From NCBI RefSeq assembly GCF_023276375.1, contig NZ_JALLPK010000001.1:372001-436000 (forward strand): 64,000 bases of DNA. Direction: 5' to 3'. Below the pieces are notes generated by a model. It was not told the origin of the DNA and searched no databases. It saw only the letters and a list, made by a program, of their open reading frames with translations. The position numbers and the translations under genes were made by a program. Source of the DNA: Halocatena marina. GTDB taxonomy: Archaea > Halobacteriota > Halobacteria > Halobacteriales > Haloarculaceae. Shown here piece by piece: positions 27,937-38,043 of the stretch; within the stretch, counting starts at the first letter, position 1; each line of letters starts with the position of its first letter.

Positions 27937-28226
27937 GTTTAGGTGTACCACGGATTCCCTAATCAATCATGCGATTTGTTGTCGTCGAACTCATATTCTG
28001 TTAATTCGTTTCTGTCGGGCACTTTCCTACTAATCTTCCACATTATTTGTCATATATACGATTAAGATATGAAAGATTACTATTGCGGTTCTCATTCGAA
28101 GCAGGTGAGTCATCGGTTTAGCTTGTTCGATTTAGAGATATGGTTGTGTTGGTAGAAAGTTCTCTTTGCACTTGCCGAACGAGTATCGTCCGAGGGGTTA
28201 CGTGAACATAGTTTGTAGTAGATGGC

Positions 28227-28706
28227 ATGAACGATCACACGCGAGACGATTCCGTGGCTCCGTCTGCTTCTAATCCGACTGGATGGCTTCCCGAGAGCGA
28301 CCGTTGGGAGCACGGGACACTACGTCGGGCGACGATCCACGGTGTTCGACTCTACAACGCCGGGGCGTTTCACGAGTCTCACGACTGTTTTGAAGCGGAG
28401 TGGTACAACTACGGGAACGGAACCACTGAGAGTGCGTTTCTCCACGGAATGGTGCAGGTAGCAGCAGGCGCGTACAAGCACTTCGATTTCGAGGACGATG
28501 CTGGTATGCGGTCACTCTTCGAGACTGCCTTACAGTATCTCCACGGTGTTCCGAACGACTACTATGGTGTTGATCTCCTTGATTTGCGAACGAAACTCAC
28601 CAACGCGCTTGTCGATCCAACTGTACTTCACGGCTGGACAATCACACTCGATGGTGAGTGTCCCAGTGCGAGCGAACGAGACCACGAGTACGCTGATGGA
28701 CTCTAG
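28227..28706 (+). CDS. DUF309 family protein
   Basis: 159 residues, DUF309: an all-helical protein with the signature [18 protein letters not shown] (HExHDxxExxW) at about residue 50, followed by [19 protein letters not shown]. Function is unknown, although the conserved His/Glu set suggests a metal or ligand site. The first ~22 residues are a disordered tail. The 290-base region upstream (27937-28226) is AT-rich with no other gene. Confidence 0.9.
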   Translation: MNDHTRDDSVAPSASNPTGWLPESDRWEHGTLRRATIHGVRLYNAGAFHESHDCFEAEWYNYGNGTTESAFLHGMVQVAAGAYKHFDFEDDAGMRSLFETALQYLHGVPNDYYGVDLLDLRTKLTNALVDPTVLHGWTITLDGECPSASERDHEYADGL

Positions 28707-28850
28707 TGGCGTTCACGCACTCGGTAGCTCTCCGCACGCGTGATGGTTAACTACTCTTGGTATCATACGACATTCTGGACGGTCGCAGTTTGCTCGTTGG
28801 CGACGCGCTTCGCAACGTTTTAGCATTCGGAGAGACGACTGAAAGTGCGT

Positions 28851-28934
28851 GCGAGGGTAGCCAAGCCTGGAAACGGCGGCGGACTCAAGATCCGCTCCTG
28901 TAGAGGTCCACGGGTTCAAATCCTGTCCCTCGCA
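28851..28934 (+). tRNA. tRNA-Leu (anticodon CAA)
   Basis: Class II tRNA with a long variable arm. Acceptor GCGAGGG (28851-28857) pairs with CCCTCGC (28927-28933), discriminator A at 28934, no CCA encoded. Anticodon stem GCGGA/TCCGC encloses loop CTCAAGA (anticodon CAA, 28886-28888). T arm ACGGG-TTCAAAT-CCTGT. It reads UUG leucine codons. No intron is visible. Confidence 0.95.
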
Positions 28935-29074
28935 CTCACACGAGTGCAGCAAGATGGAGCAAACATCTTGCCCTCGCAACTTCTTCACTACAACGCTCTG
29001 ATCGATAGATATCTCTCGACCGTTCCGGTACGGGAGTGAGCCTACTCTCACCTCAATCGCAGCGACGGAGCGTT

Positions 29075-29344
29075 CTATGCATCGATCGGAGTGACATCGA
29101 CGACTGCACCGACGATTTCCCACCCGTCTTCGGTTTCTTTTCCGGCGACGACCGTCTCGTCGTCTTCTCCCTCTGTGATGATGCGGTACGTTTCGTTGTC
29201 AGCGACGGAGACTCCTTCTCCTTGAAACGCTTCTTGAAAGAACTCGGTGCTCTGCATCCGGAGGTCGACGGTCGTTCCATCGGTGAACGTGATGCGGAGT
29301 GGATCGGGCGTGATGTTGTGGATGCGCTTTGCGAGCGTGTTCAT
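29075..29344 (-). CDS. conserved haloarchaeal hypothetical protein
   Basis: 89 residues, soluble. MNTLAKRIHNITPDPLRITF, TVDLRMQSTEFFQEAFQGEG, YRIITEGEDDETVVAGKETE and DGWEIVGAVVDVTP suggest a small beta-barrel-like fold. I do not recognise a named family. The ATG at 29344 is preferred over a longer start at 29389, which adds a poorly conserved-looking Cys-rich leader. It is divergent from the inositol monophosphatase gene. Confidence 0.75.
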   Translation of the reverse strand: MNTLAKRIHNITPDPLRITFTDGTTVDLRMQSTEFFQEAFQGEGVSVADNETYRIITEGEDDETVVAGKETEDGWEIVGAVVDVTPIDA

Positions 29345-29442
29345 ACTGATTGCTCGGCAGCAGTACGCATTAGCTGTTCCATCTATCATATCTAATCCAT
29401 ACGACCGACGGATCTTTGCCCGACGGACTGGGACCGATTCAC

Positions 29443-30249
29443 ATGGTTGACGCTGAGAGCAGAGTCATGGTCGCAGACCGAGCGGCACACGCGGGGGCTG
29501 AGGTAGCGATGCAGTCGTTTCGCACTGCTATCGCTGTCGACACAAAAGCCAGTAAAACCGATGTCGTCACGCAAGCCGACCGCGATACCCAAGCACGTGT
29601 CAGAGCAATCATTGAGGAGACGTTTCCGGACGAAGCCATCGTTGGAGAGGAAGCTGAAGCACGCAAAACGGTACCAGATACGGGCGTCGCGTGGATCGTC
29701 GATCCGATCGATGGTACGAGTAACTACGTTCGAGGTGTGCGGATGTGGACCACGAGTGTTGCGTGCCTCGTCGACGGTGAGTGTGTAGCGGCTGTGAATG
29801 TGTTTCCTGCCCTCGGTGATACTTACATCGCCGGACCGGACGGTCTCACGCGAAACGGCGATCAGGTTGAGGTGAGTTCCGAATCGGATCCAGAAGCGGG
29901 TGTGGTTTCACCGACTCTCTGGTGGGATTTTGATCATCGAGATGAGTTTTCCGCCGCCGTCACGGCTGTCGTCGAGCGGTTCGGTGATCTTCGTCGGAGC
30001 GGATGCACACAGGGTACTCTTTCACACGTTGCCAGCGGAGGATTGGATGCCGCCATCTCGAACGTCGATCACTCTCCGTGGGACACAGTTGCGGGTGCGT
30101 TCATGATCGAACAAGCTGGTGGGACTGTCACCGATCTCACCGGTGACCGTTGGCGCTACGACGCTACCGGACTGGTCGCCTCGAACGGTCACATCCACGA
30201 GGAGGTACTCGCTGCAGTACGATCAATCGAGGATCGGACCCGGACGTAG
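29443..30249 (+). CDS. inositol monophosphatase family protein
   Basis: 268-residue Mg2+-dependent, Li+-sensitive type phosphatase. Metal-binding motifs: GEEAEA (first Glu), WIVDPIDGTSNYVRG (DPIDGT signature) and HSPWDTVAGAFMIEQAGG (C-terminal WDxxA). Substrates in archaea may be inositol-1-phosphate, fructose-1,6-bisphosphate or NADP; this cannot be decided here. The ATG at 29443 gives MVDAESRVMVADRAAHAG, the expected helical start. Confidence 0.92.
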   Translation: MVDAESRVMVADRAAHAGAEVAMQSFRTAIAVDTKASKTDVVTQADRDTQARVRAIIEETFPDEAIVGEEAEARKTVPDTGVAWIVDPIDGTSNYVRGVRMWTTSVACLVDGECVAAVNVFPALGDTYIAGPDGLTRNGDQVEVSSESDPEAGVVSPTLWWDFDHRDEFSAAVTAVVERFGDLRRSGCTQGTLSHVASGGLDAAISNVDHSPWDTVAGAFMIEQAGGTVTDLTGDRWRYDATGLVASNGHIHEEVLAAVRSIEDRTRT

Positions 30250-30298
30250 CGCCGTGTATCGGAAGCATAAACACAACGCGACTCTGAACCTGCGGTAG

Positions 30299-31471
<1,173 letters not shown>

Positions 31472-31509
31472 TCATTTGCTCTTGCGTTCGAAGACAAGGA
31501 GATTATCTA

Positions 31510-32028
31510 CTATCTATCCGTCACGAAGGATTTCCGAAACGCAATTTCTTCTGTGAGGAGATCCGGACGATCGCTGTAGTACTCGACCTGTGGCGTATTC
31601 GTAATTCGCGAAACTATCTCTTCAACTGCTACCTCCTGATATCCATGTGTTCTGAAATAATCGCCAGCTTTAGTACTGAAGAGATAGAGATTGGTCGCCC
31701 TCTGTGATCGTGCTTCCTGTTCGATGCGTTCGACGAGCGTCTCGCCGAGTCCGTTCGCTCGGTGTTCGGGTTCGACGTAGAGAGAGCCAAGCAGCGCTCC
31801 CGGCAAATCCAGTTCGAGACGGACAACTCCAGCGATCGTACCACCACGTTCTGCAAGCCAAAACCGAGAACGCGCAGGATCGATATCTTCGTACAGCATC
31901 CCACCAGCCGCCAGCTGATCGCGTATCTGTCTCGTTTCGTCATCCGCGCGACGAATATCATCCCCTCGAATGTCGGTCATCGGATCTGCGAGCCCTACGT
32001 CTACTGTGTATGTGCGTTCTGCTCTCAC
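31510..32028 (-). CDS. GNAT family acetyltransferase coupled to ycaO
   Basis: 172-residue GNAT with the acetyl-CoA motif LYVEPEHRANGLGETLVERIEQEA, preceded by GVVRLELDLPGALLGSLYV, and ending with FSTKAGDYFRTHGYQEVAVEE. Its ATG overlaps the stop of the YcaO gene (ATGA), so the two are translated from one mRNA and probably act in the same pathway. Acetylation of a modified peptide or protein N-terminus would be an obvious, but unproven, role. Confidence 0.85.
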   Translation of the reverse strand: MRAERTYTVDVGLADPMTDIRGDDIRRADDETRQIRDQLAAGGMLYEDIDPARSRFWLAERGGTIAGVVRLELDLPGALLGSLYVEPEHRANGLGETLVERIEQEARSQRATNLYLFSTKAGDYFRTHGYQEVAVEEIVSRITNTPQVEYYSDRPDLLTEEIAFRKSFVTDR

Positions 32029-33770
32029 GGATACGGGTGATGTTCCCGTCGCAACCGTGGTTCGAATCCCAGTTCGATCGGAACTGTCTCTGCGCGCTCG
32101 CCAAAGTACGGATCGTCGACGAACAGCGGCTGAGCGCGAGGGATGAGAGCACGAACAGCTTCGAAACCAAGCGTGTCCACATCCGGTGGCGTCAGTCGTG
32201 CGGCGTAGGCATCGAGTCCCGCGTCGGTGATTCGTCGAACCAGGGCATCGAGCGCGTCCGACTTCGTTGGAACGCTTCCGGAGACACTTGAGGCCGAAAC
32301 AGTCGTCTCGGGAGCGATGAACTCCTCGACAGACGAAGGGCGTGAAGCGAAATGCCCAATTCGCCCACCAGCAGTGCTGGCGTTTTCCCGTCCCATCGTT
32401 CGAAGCTCGGTCCAGTTCTGAAGTGCTTCACAGCAGGCCGACCGTGCCGCAGCGAACACATCGAGATCGGCAGCCAGTCCCATTGCGAACGCTGGCCAGT
32501 CGCCACTCCCGTTTGTTCGATGGACGGCGACACCAACAACGGGCACGTCGATATCTTGTGTCAACAGTGATGCGGTCACGGAGAGACCTTCTGCCCCAGC
32601 TCTGGCGACGAGCGTTTCGTACTCCTCGTCGTCTATCGAGAGGCCCAGCGGATCGTAGGTCGAATACCACGCTAACAGCGCGGCGTCGCGTTCGATGATT
32701 TCCGATAATCCTGCACGAAGCGCCATCGATCCTGAACTACCCAATCCTAAACCAGTCGTGATGGTCGGTCCAGCTCCGTGGTACGGAAAGAGAACGCGAT
32801 CTGCAGGAAGGAACACTGGATTGCCTGTCGACAGATTTTCACCGGGTATCCACTCGATTGGATCGTCGTCAGCGGTCCCCGCTGGACGAACGAATGCCGA
32901 CGGCGAAATCGCGTTCGAGAGATCGGTCGTTCGAGCAACGCGAACGTCGTCGGATCGGTACACCCCCGCGCTATATCGCTCCAGTCCCTCGCCAAGCGCC
33001 TTCATGAACGCTTTGTCCCAGTCGAGTGCGACACCGGCAGCCTGCCGACTCGCCGTCACGTCGCTGAAGTCAGACGTATCACCGAGCTGTGCGAGATAAT
33101 ACGGAACTGGGAACGATTCGACTTCACCAACTTCCTGAACTAATCCGACCCGATCGTCTAGTCCCCGCTCTGCACGTTCGAGTGCCTCATCGAGCGTCCG
33201 TTCCTCGTACTCCCGTCGAAGCCGCCAGTCCCGCTCTCTGCTACATTCGCAGTTCGGAACTGGAAGAACGCGACGAATTGCGTGAGGAATCTCGATGACG
33301 CCACCGAGCACTGGCGATCCCGAACCAGACAAGAGCCGAGCACTTTCTCGTCCGGCCAGCGCTCCCGCAAAGCGAGCCGTCGTGACGTCCTCGGTGTCCT
33401 CCTCGGAACGGCTGTGTGCTGAAGTAGAACTGAATTCGGAGTCAGCGGTACTGCGATTGGACACAACACGAGTTCGAAGACAGTCGAAACAGCCGGTTTC
33501 TGGACCATATCCCGAAACCGAGGCTTCGACAGTCGGGATACTGTGGCCACCAACGCCCCCGAGTTCGACGGCGATCCACCGCGTCTTTTGCTTTCTTGCT
33601 CTCTCGTTTACAGTCGAGAACAAGTCCGAGCCAACGCTTCCAACGACAATAGCGAGATCTCCGAAGTGTTGGGGGGGTGTGGAATGAACCGCTACCTCGT
33701 GATCGGTGTCCGAGAGCGCTGCCTCAATGGCATCGACGGACGGTCCTGAACCAACGACGATGACTGACAT
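32025..33770 (-). CDS. fused E1-like/YcaO cyclodehydratase-type protein
   Basis: 581 residues. The first ~180 resemble a reduced ThiF/E1-like docking domain: a start with VIVVGSGPSVDAIEAAL and two Cys pairs, GCFDC (94, 97) and NCECS (174, 176), that would form the zinc tetrad typical of cyclodehydratase C proteins. Residues ~195-581 are a YcaO domain, with FMKALGEGLERYSAGVYRSD, MALRAGLSEIIERDAALLAWYS (ATP/Mg-binding Glu motifs), and RSACCEALQNW. It ends in HHPYP, comparable to the PxPxP tail of azoline-forming YcaO proteins. Such enzymes use ATP to convert peptide Cys/Ser/Thr to azolines, or make thioamides. No precursor peptide, dehydrogenase or TfuA gene is adjacent. Operon with a GNAT gene; the target is unknown. 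Confidence 0.82.
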   Translation of the reverse strand: MSVIVVGSGPSVDAIEAALSDTDHEVAVHSTPPQHFGDLAIVVGSVGSDLFSTVNERARKQKTRWIAVELGGVGGHSIPTVEASVSGYGPETGCFDCLRTRVVSNRSTADSEFSSTSAHSRSEEDTEDVTTARFAGALAGRESARLLSGSGSPVLGGVIEIPHAIRRVLPVPNCECSRERDWRLRREYEERTLDEALERAERGLDDRVGLVQEVGEVESFPVPYYLAQLGDTSDFSDVTASRQAAGVALDWDKAFMKALGEGLERYSAGVYRSDDVRVARTTDLSNAISPSAFVRPAGTADDDPIEWIPGENLSTGNPVFLPADRVLFPYHGAGPTITTGLGLGSSGSMALRAGLSEIIERDAALLAWYSTYDPLGLSIDDEEYETLVARAGAEGLSVTASLLTQDIDVPVVGVAVHRTNGSGDWPAFAMGLAADLDVFAAARSACCEALQNWTELRTMGRENASTAGGRIGHFASRPSSVEEFIAPETTVSASSVSGSVPTKSDALDALVRRITDAGLDAYAARLTPPDVDTLGFEAVRALIPRAQPLFVDDPYFGERAETVPIELGFEPRLRREHHPYP

Positions 33771-33875
33771 GGCTCATCGAACGTGTCGACACGAATAAGA
33801 AACACGGATTTGTCGCTGCTTGAACGTAGTAAAACAAGCGAAGCTAGACCGAATCGCGTCGATGATCTCCTTGTT

Positions 33876-34688
33876 TCAGGAGGCGAGCAGGCTCTGTGCG
33901 GCGTTTGCCAGATCGTCAGAGCCGGTGCCCTGAAGACGCTCGTCACCGAGCACGAGGCGCAGGCGTGGTCGACCAACATCGATCGGAACTTTCTCCGTGT
34001 CTACGAGACCCATCTCTTCGAGACGGGTTTTCGTACGGGAGAATGTTGCTTTGCTGGCGATGCCGACATCCTCGCCCCACTTGCTGATATCGTACAGCAG
34101 CTCCTCGTTCTTCGCTGCAACGAGCAGACTGATGGTGACTTCGTCGAGACCATCGCCGTTGCCGCGCGCAGTTTCGAGAGACGTAAGAACGCCATCGAAG
34201 TCGTCTGCGACATCGGTTCCGATCTCGTCGGACAGCGTCGTACGGACGCGCGAAATCGGTGGCGTCCGGAGCTTGAACGACTCAGAGACCTCCCACTCGT
34301 TCTCGTACTGATCGCGTGCAGCCGCCACGAACTCTGAATCGTCAGTGACGAGTCCAGCGACCTTCCCGCCCGCGGAGACGACAGCCGTAACAGCCTCATC
34401 GGAGACGATGAGTGTGTTCGTCGGGCCGTCGAACGTCCGCAGCGCAAGACGGTCCTCATCGATGAGGTCCGCAGCCGTGCTGCCGACGATGAAATCGTCG
34501 AGCACGTCCTTCAGGACGCGCTCACCAGCGAGCAAGCGCACCGAAACATCATCGGTTGCTTCTATTGCCGGGATTGTCACTTCAAGAATTTCGCGTGACG
34601 GGTTGACCAAGTACAGTTCTCCAGTAGCCTCTCCAAGGACTGAATTCAGGAGACCTTCGACACCTGATTCTAGTATGTTCGAACGCAT
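33876..34688 (-). CDS. TbsP-like transcriptional regulator (DUF5821 family)
   Basis: 270 residues. The N-terminus RSNILESGVEGLLNSVLGEA matches the haloarchaeal family first named DUF5821 and later TbsP, a regulator that works with TrmB on gluconeogenic genes in Haloferax. N-terminal two thirds: a mixed alpha/beta ligand-type domain (LIDEDRLALRTFDGPTNTLIV, VSAGGKVAGLVTDDSEFV). C-terminal third: a winged helix with TISLLVAAKNEELLYDISKWGED and SKATFSRTKTRLEEMGLVDT. The leftward TATA element (TATAAATATTC on the minus strand, about 34695-34705) sits right before the ATG, suggesting leaderless mRNA. The name is from memory of the family. Confidence 0.72.
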   Translation of the reverse strand: MRSNILESGVEGLLNSVLGEATGELYLVNPSREILEVTIPAIEATDDVSVRLLAGERVLKDVLDDFIVGSTAADLIDEDRLALRTFDGPTNTLIVSDEAVTAVVSAGGKVAGLVTDDSEFVAAARDQYENEWEVSESFKLRTPPISRVRTTLSDEIGTDVADDFDGVLTSLETARGNGDGLDEVTISLLVAAKNEELLYDISKWGEDVGIASKATFSRTKTRLEEMGLVDTEKVPIDVGRPRLRLVLGDERLQGTGSDDLANAAQSLLAS

Positions 34689-34765
34689 CGGTAATGAATA
34701 TTTATACCCTCATCCTATTTAATATCTGCGTTATCCAAAAACCGAATAGAACAGATATCCTGAAA

Positions 34766-36418
34766 CTACTCGTACTCGGTTGACAAAAACTCTGCTGCAA
34801 GCTCATCTGACCAGCAAAGATCTTCGTCGAAGATGACCGGACAGGAGAGTCCATCGAGGACTCGAGGGACGTCTGCCCGGTCGAGTTCCGTTGTCGCAGA
34901 GGTACCACTGAGTCGAGTCCACAGTTCGAACGGGGCACAGTAGCTACCGCCTGGATATCGGTCCGGATCAACGGTGTAACTGAGTCTGTACGTCGTGCCG
35001 TTCTTGTTCAGTCGGGCAATGGCAGCCTTGTCATCGGTGAGCGTGTATGTTCCATCGCCGACGACAGTGTAATCCGTACTCATCATAATCTGCCGTCGAG
35101 CGAGCTGCATCGCACGTTCGATACCGAACCCGTTGATGAACAGCCGAGCAAACGTCGTCCCGACGTTGCTTGCCGGCTTGTTGAACACCTCTCGGAGTGT
35201 GACGGCACCAGCGACGCTACCACGCTCGATGAGTGCCTGACCTTGGTAGTACGAACCACACGCGTTGAGGAAAAACGTCCGCGCACCGACCGAAGAAAGG
35301 CTCTCGATGTCGAGTTCTCCGTCGGGACACTGTAAGCCACCTGTCTCACAGTGGCCAATGTAGTGGACGAAATCCTGACGCGATTCGAAGACTTGTGCGA
35401 GTTCGTCTACAGACAGCGACCGATGCATTGTGGTCGTTCGATCAGACTCGTTGTAGAACCGAGCAACCTTTTCGAGTTCGTCGTTCATCCCATCGTCGTT
35501 GAGAACAACGGTGATATCGAGAGGCGCCTCCGGAGCGGGCGTTGCGAGACGGTTCCGGAACGCTGCAACCGATGGGACGTACGCACCTGTTGGGGTACCG
35601 TTAGCGAGCCACGCGTGGAGGTCTCCCGGCTGAAGATCGGGGGCGACCATCTCGATGTTTGCAACTGATCCGCGATAGAAGTCATCGAGCGCTTCCGAGA
35701 GTAGTTCCTTCTCATCGATCGGTCGTGCACTCGGTGGGTAGATCAGACTGAGATCATCAAGCAAGTACGGAAGACTGGGGATCATATCGGAGGACGGTGA
35801 AACGTACGTCGAGAGATGCCACGTTGGCAGCTCCGACATGATCGACGCCTGTTTGACACCCATATACGCTGCGAGCCGCTCGCCTGGTGTCGCTGCCCGT
35901 ATTGATTCTGGATTGAGACCGATCTTATCGAGTATGATGCGCTGATACGGTGGTTCCTCGTCAGGGACGTCTCGAACGAGACAATCGAGGAAAAACACTC
36001 GGCGAAGGAGAGCGGCTGCTTCAAATTGGATTTCTGAGAGAGAACCGAATGATTTATGTACTCCCGGCGCACTCAACCGTGCCGTACCGCTTCCAATCCG
36101 AACAGACGCACCAAGGTAGTACGCGAGCGGCGCGATGACGAACAATTCGTCGTAGTTCGCTGGAACGTCGATGATGATATCCGTTTGGGGAACCATCTCG
36201 CGCACTCGCGGCGGGATATACGTCTCGTCTCCGATCTCGACCAATGGTGGATGTGTTCGGTAATCTGGGTGTGATCGCTCGGGGCCGGTCGTCGACATCC
36301 CCGCGGACAAAACCGAGATGGCTGTCGCAACGCCTTCGGGGGTCTCAGAGACCGTAAACGTCGCTGGTCCCAGCGGCTGATCAACGGTCTGCCCATCACC
36401 CACGACGCCCCGGCTCAT
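34766..36418 (-). CDS. CHAT-domain (caspase-like) protein
   Basis: 550 residues. Residues ~1-290 are an unassigned N-terminal region with IIIDVPANYDELFVIAPLAY and two apparent alpha/beta units. Residues ~300-450 have caspase-fold CHAT features: the strand ITVVLNDDGMNDELEKV, catalytic-type His356 in FVHYIGHCETGG, and Cys387 in TFFLNACGSYYQGQ, the usual GH...NAC.S dyad, followed by GAVTLREVFNKPASNVGTTFARLF. So a cysteine peptidase is expected. Cytosolic, no membrane segment. CHAT proteases in bacteria serve conflict systems and proteolytic signalling; the target here is unknown and the gene stands alone. The start codon overlaps a 15-bp palindrome. Confidence 0.8.
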   Translation of the reverse strand: MSRGVVGDGQTVDQPLGPATFTVSETPEGVATAISVLSAGMSTTGPERSHPDYRTHPPLVEIGDETYIPPRVREMVPQTDIIIDVPANYDELFVIAPLAYYLGASVRIGSGTARLSAPGVHKSFGSLSEIQFEAAALLRRVFFLDCLVRDVPDEEPPYQRIILDKIGLNPESIRAATPGERLAAYMGVKQASIMSELPTWHLSTYVSPSSDMIPSLPYLLDDLSLIYPPSARPIDEKELLSEALDDFYRGSVANIEMVAPDLQPGDLHAWLANGTPTGAYVPSVAAFRNRLATPAPEAPLDITVVLNDDGMNDELEKVARFYNESDRTTTMHRSLSVDELAQVFESRQDFVHYIGHCETGGLQCPDGELDIESLSSVGARTFFLNACGSYYQGQALIERGSVAGAVTLREVFNKPASNVGTTFARLFINGFGIERAMQLARRQIMMSTDYTVVGDGTYTLTDDKAAIARLNKNGTTYRLSYTVDPDRYPGGSYCAPFELWTRLSGTSATTELDRADVPRVLDGLSCPVIFDEDLCWSDELAAEFLSTEYE

Positions 36419-36432
36419 ACCAGTAACTGGTA
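36418..36432. promoter_or_regulatory. 15-bp palindrome between the CHAT gene and glyA
   Basis: TACCAGTAACTGGTA is a perfect palindrome with central A. It overlaps the first base of the CHAT gene's ATG and lies about 85 bases before glyA. Placed in a divergent promoter, it is a likely dimeric-repressor operator; a protein bound here would block CHAT gene expression directly. The regulator is unknown. Confidence 0.5.
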
Positions 36433-36516
36433 TTGTTAGAGCAACAAATAGGTATCGACTCCGGAAGTCTGGCCACAGACGAGTAGATTATAGTGCAAGC
36501 GCACTGGAGAAATGAC

Positions 36517-37764
36517 ATGGAGTACGATCACGTCGGAGAGACTGATCCGGAAGTCGCCAACATGCTCTCCAGAGAGGTCGACCGCCAACGGGAGACGCTC
36601 GCAATGATCGCGAGTGAAAACCACGCTAGCCCCGCTGTTCTCGAAGCACAGGGGAGTGCTCTCACGAACAAATACGCCGAAGGATATCCCGGCGAGCGCT
36701 ACTACGGCGGATGTGAGGTTGTCGATGAAGTAGAGCAGCTTGCAATCGATCGCGCAAAAGAGCTCTGGGGTGCAGAGTACGTCAACGTCCAGCCTCACAG
36801 TGGATCGCAGGCGAATATGGGCGTCTACCTCGCGGTGCTCGATCCGGGCGATACGATACTCTCGCTTGATCTCACGCACGGTGGCCATCTCAGCCATGGC
36901 CACCCGAAGAACTTCGCAGGACAGATGTACGACGTCGCGCGGTACGAAGTCGACCCGGAGACGGGCTACGTCGATTACGATGCTCTCGCCGATCAGGCAC
37001 GCGACGTCGAACCCGACATCATCGTCTCGGGCTACTCAGCGTACCCGCGTCAAGTCGACTGGACCCGCATTCAGGAGCTAGCCGACGAGGTCGGTGCGTA
37101 TCATATGGCGGACATCGCGCATATTACGGGACTTGTGGCAGCTGGTGAGCATCCGTCTCCGGTTGGAATCGCCGACTTCGTCACCGGGTCGACGCACAAG
37201 ACAATCCGCGCGGGACGGGGCGGCATCATCATGTCTGATGCAGAATACGCTGATGCTATCGATAGCGCCATCATCCCGGGTATGCAGGGTGGTCCGCTGA
37301 TGCACAATATTGCTGGGAAGGCGGTCGGATTCGGAGAAGCGCTCCAGCCGGAATTCGAGGAATACGCCACACAAACCGTTCGGAATGCGAGTGTTCTTGG
37401 GGAACGTCTCTCCGAACACGGTCTTAGTCTTGTCTCGGGTGGGACGGACACACACCTTGTGCTCGTGGATCTTCGGAAATCGCATCCAGACACGACCGGA
37501 AAGGACGTAGAGCGCGCGCTCGAAGACGTGGGAATTGTCCTGAACGCGAACACCGTACCCGGCGAGACTCGCTCACCGTTCGTCGCCAGCGGTATTCGTG
37601 CTGGCACACCAGCCCTCACCACTCGAGGCTTCGATGAAGCGGCAATGAAGGAGGTTGCAGACTGTATCGCCCGTATCGTCGAACACACGGACGATCCTGA
37701 CGTGAAAGGTGAAGTCGCAGAGGACGTGCAGGCGCTCTGTGCTGACTATCCACTGTACGAATAA
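36517..37764 (+). CDS. glyA: serine hydroxymethyltransferase
   Basis: 415-residue PLP enzyme interconverting serine and glycine with tetrahydrofolate-bound one-carbon units. PLP-binding Lys228 is in FVTGSTHKTIRAGRGG. Other hallmarks: MIASENHASPAVLEAQGS, NKYAEGYPGERYYGG, VQPHSGSQANMGVY, and ADIAHITGLVAAGEHPSP. ATG 36517 is chosen over GTG 36493, because MEYDHV starts the family N-terminus. It faces the CHAT gene across a 98-base region. Confidence 0.96.
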   Translation: MEYDHVGETDPEVANMLSREVDRQRETLAMIASENHASPAVLEAQGSALTNKYAEGYPGERYYGGCEVVDEVEQLAIDRAKELWGAEYVNVQPHSGSQANMGVYLAVLDPGDTILSLDLTHGGHLSHGHPKNFAGQMYDVARYEVDPETGYVDYDALADQARDVEPDIIVSGYSAYPRQVDWTRIQELADEVGAYHMADIAHITGLVAAGEHPSPVGIADFVTGSTHKTIRAGRGGIIMSDAEYADAIDSAIIPGMQGGPLMHNIAGKAVGFGEALQPEFEEYATQTVRNASVLGERLSEHGLSLVSGGTDTHLVLVDLRKSHPDTTGKDVERALEDVGIVLNANTVPGETRSPFVASGIRAGTPALTTRGFDEAAMKEVADCIARIVEHTDDPDVKGEVAEDVQALCADYPLYE

Positions 37765-38043
37765 GAACGAGCACGGCTGTATCTGGGCCGCTCTCAGGCG
37801 TGATCGACGCGATATACTGATGATCTGCTCGTCTATCTGCTGTGGATTAATCTCGCTGTTAACGCCGCAAGCGACGTTCGTGCACGTTGCTGGCGGCACA
37901 AGGGACGACGTTGCTGTACGTTGCAGAATGTCAGATTCTCGACTCTTCGTGAATCGACGCACTCCGGCCGAAAAACACAACATGACGTACGTATGGTGTG
38001 TTGAGCTGCACACCAGAATCGAAGTAGACACAACGGAACCACA

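Noticed and set aside
32060..32085. tRNA-like T-arm sequence GGTTCGAATCCCAG
   Set aside because: Lies inside the YcaO coding region and there is no acceptor, D or anticodon stem around it.
33771..33875. Search for a RiPP precursor peptide next to YcaO
   Set aside because: No short ORF with a plausible leader and Cys/Ser/Thr core was found in the flanking space on either strand.
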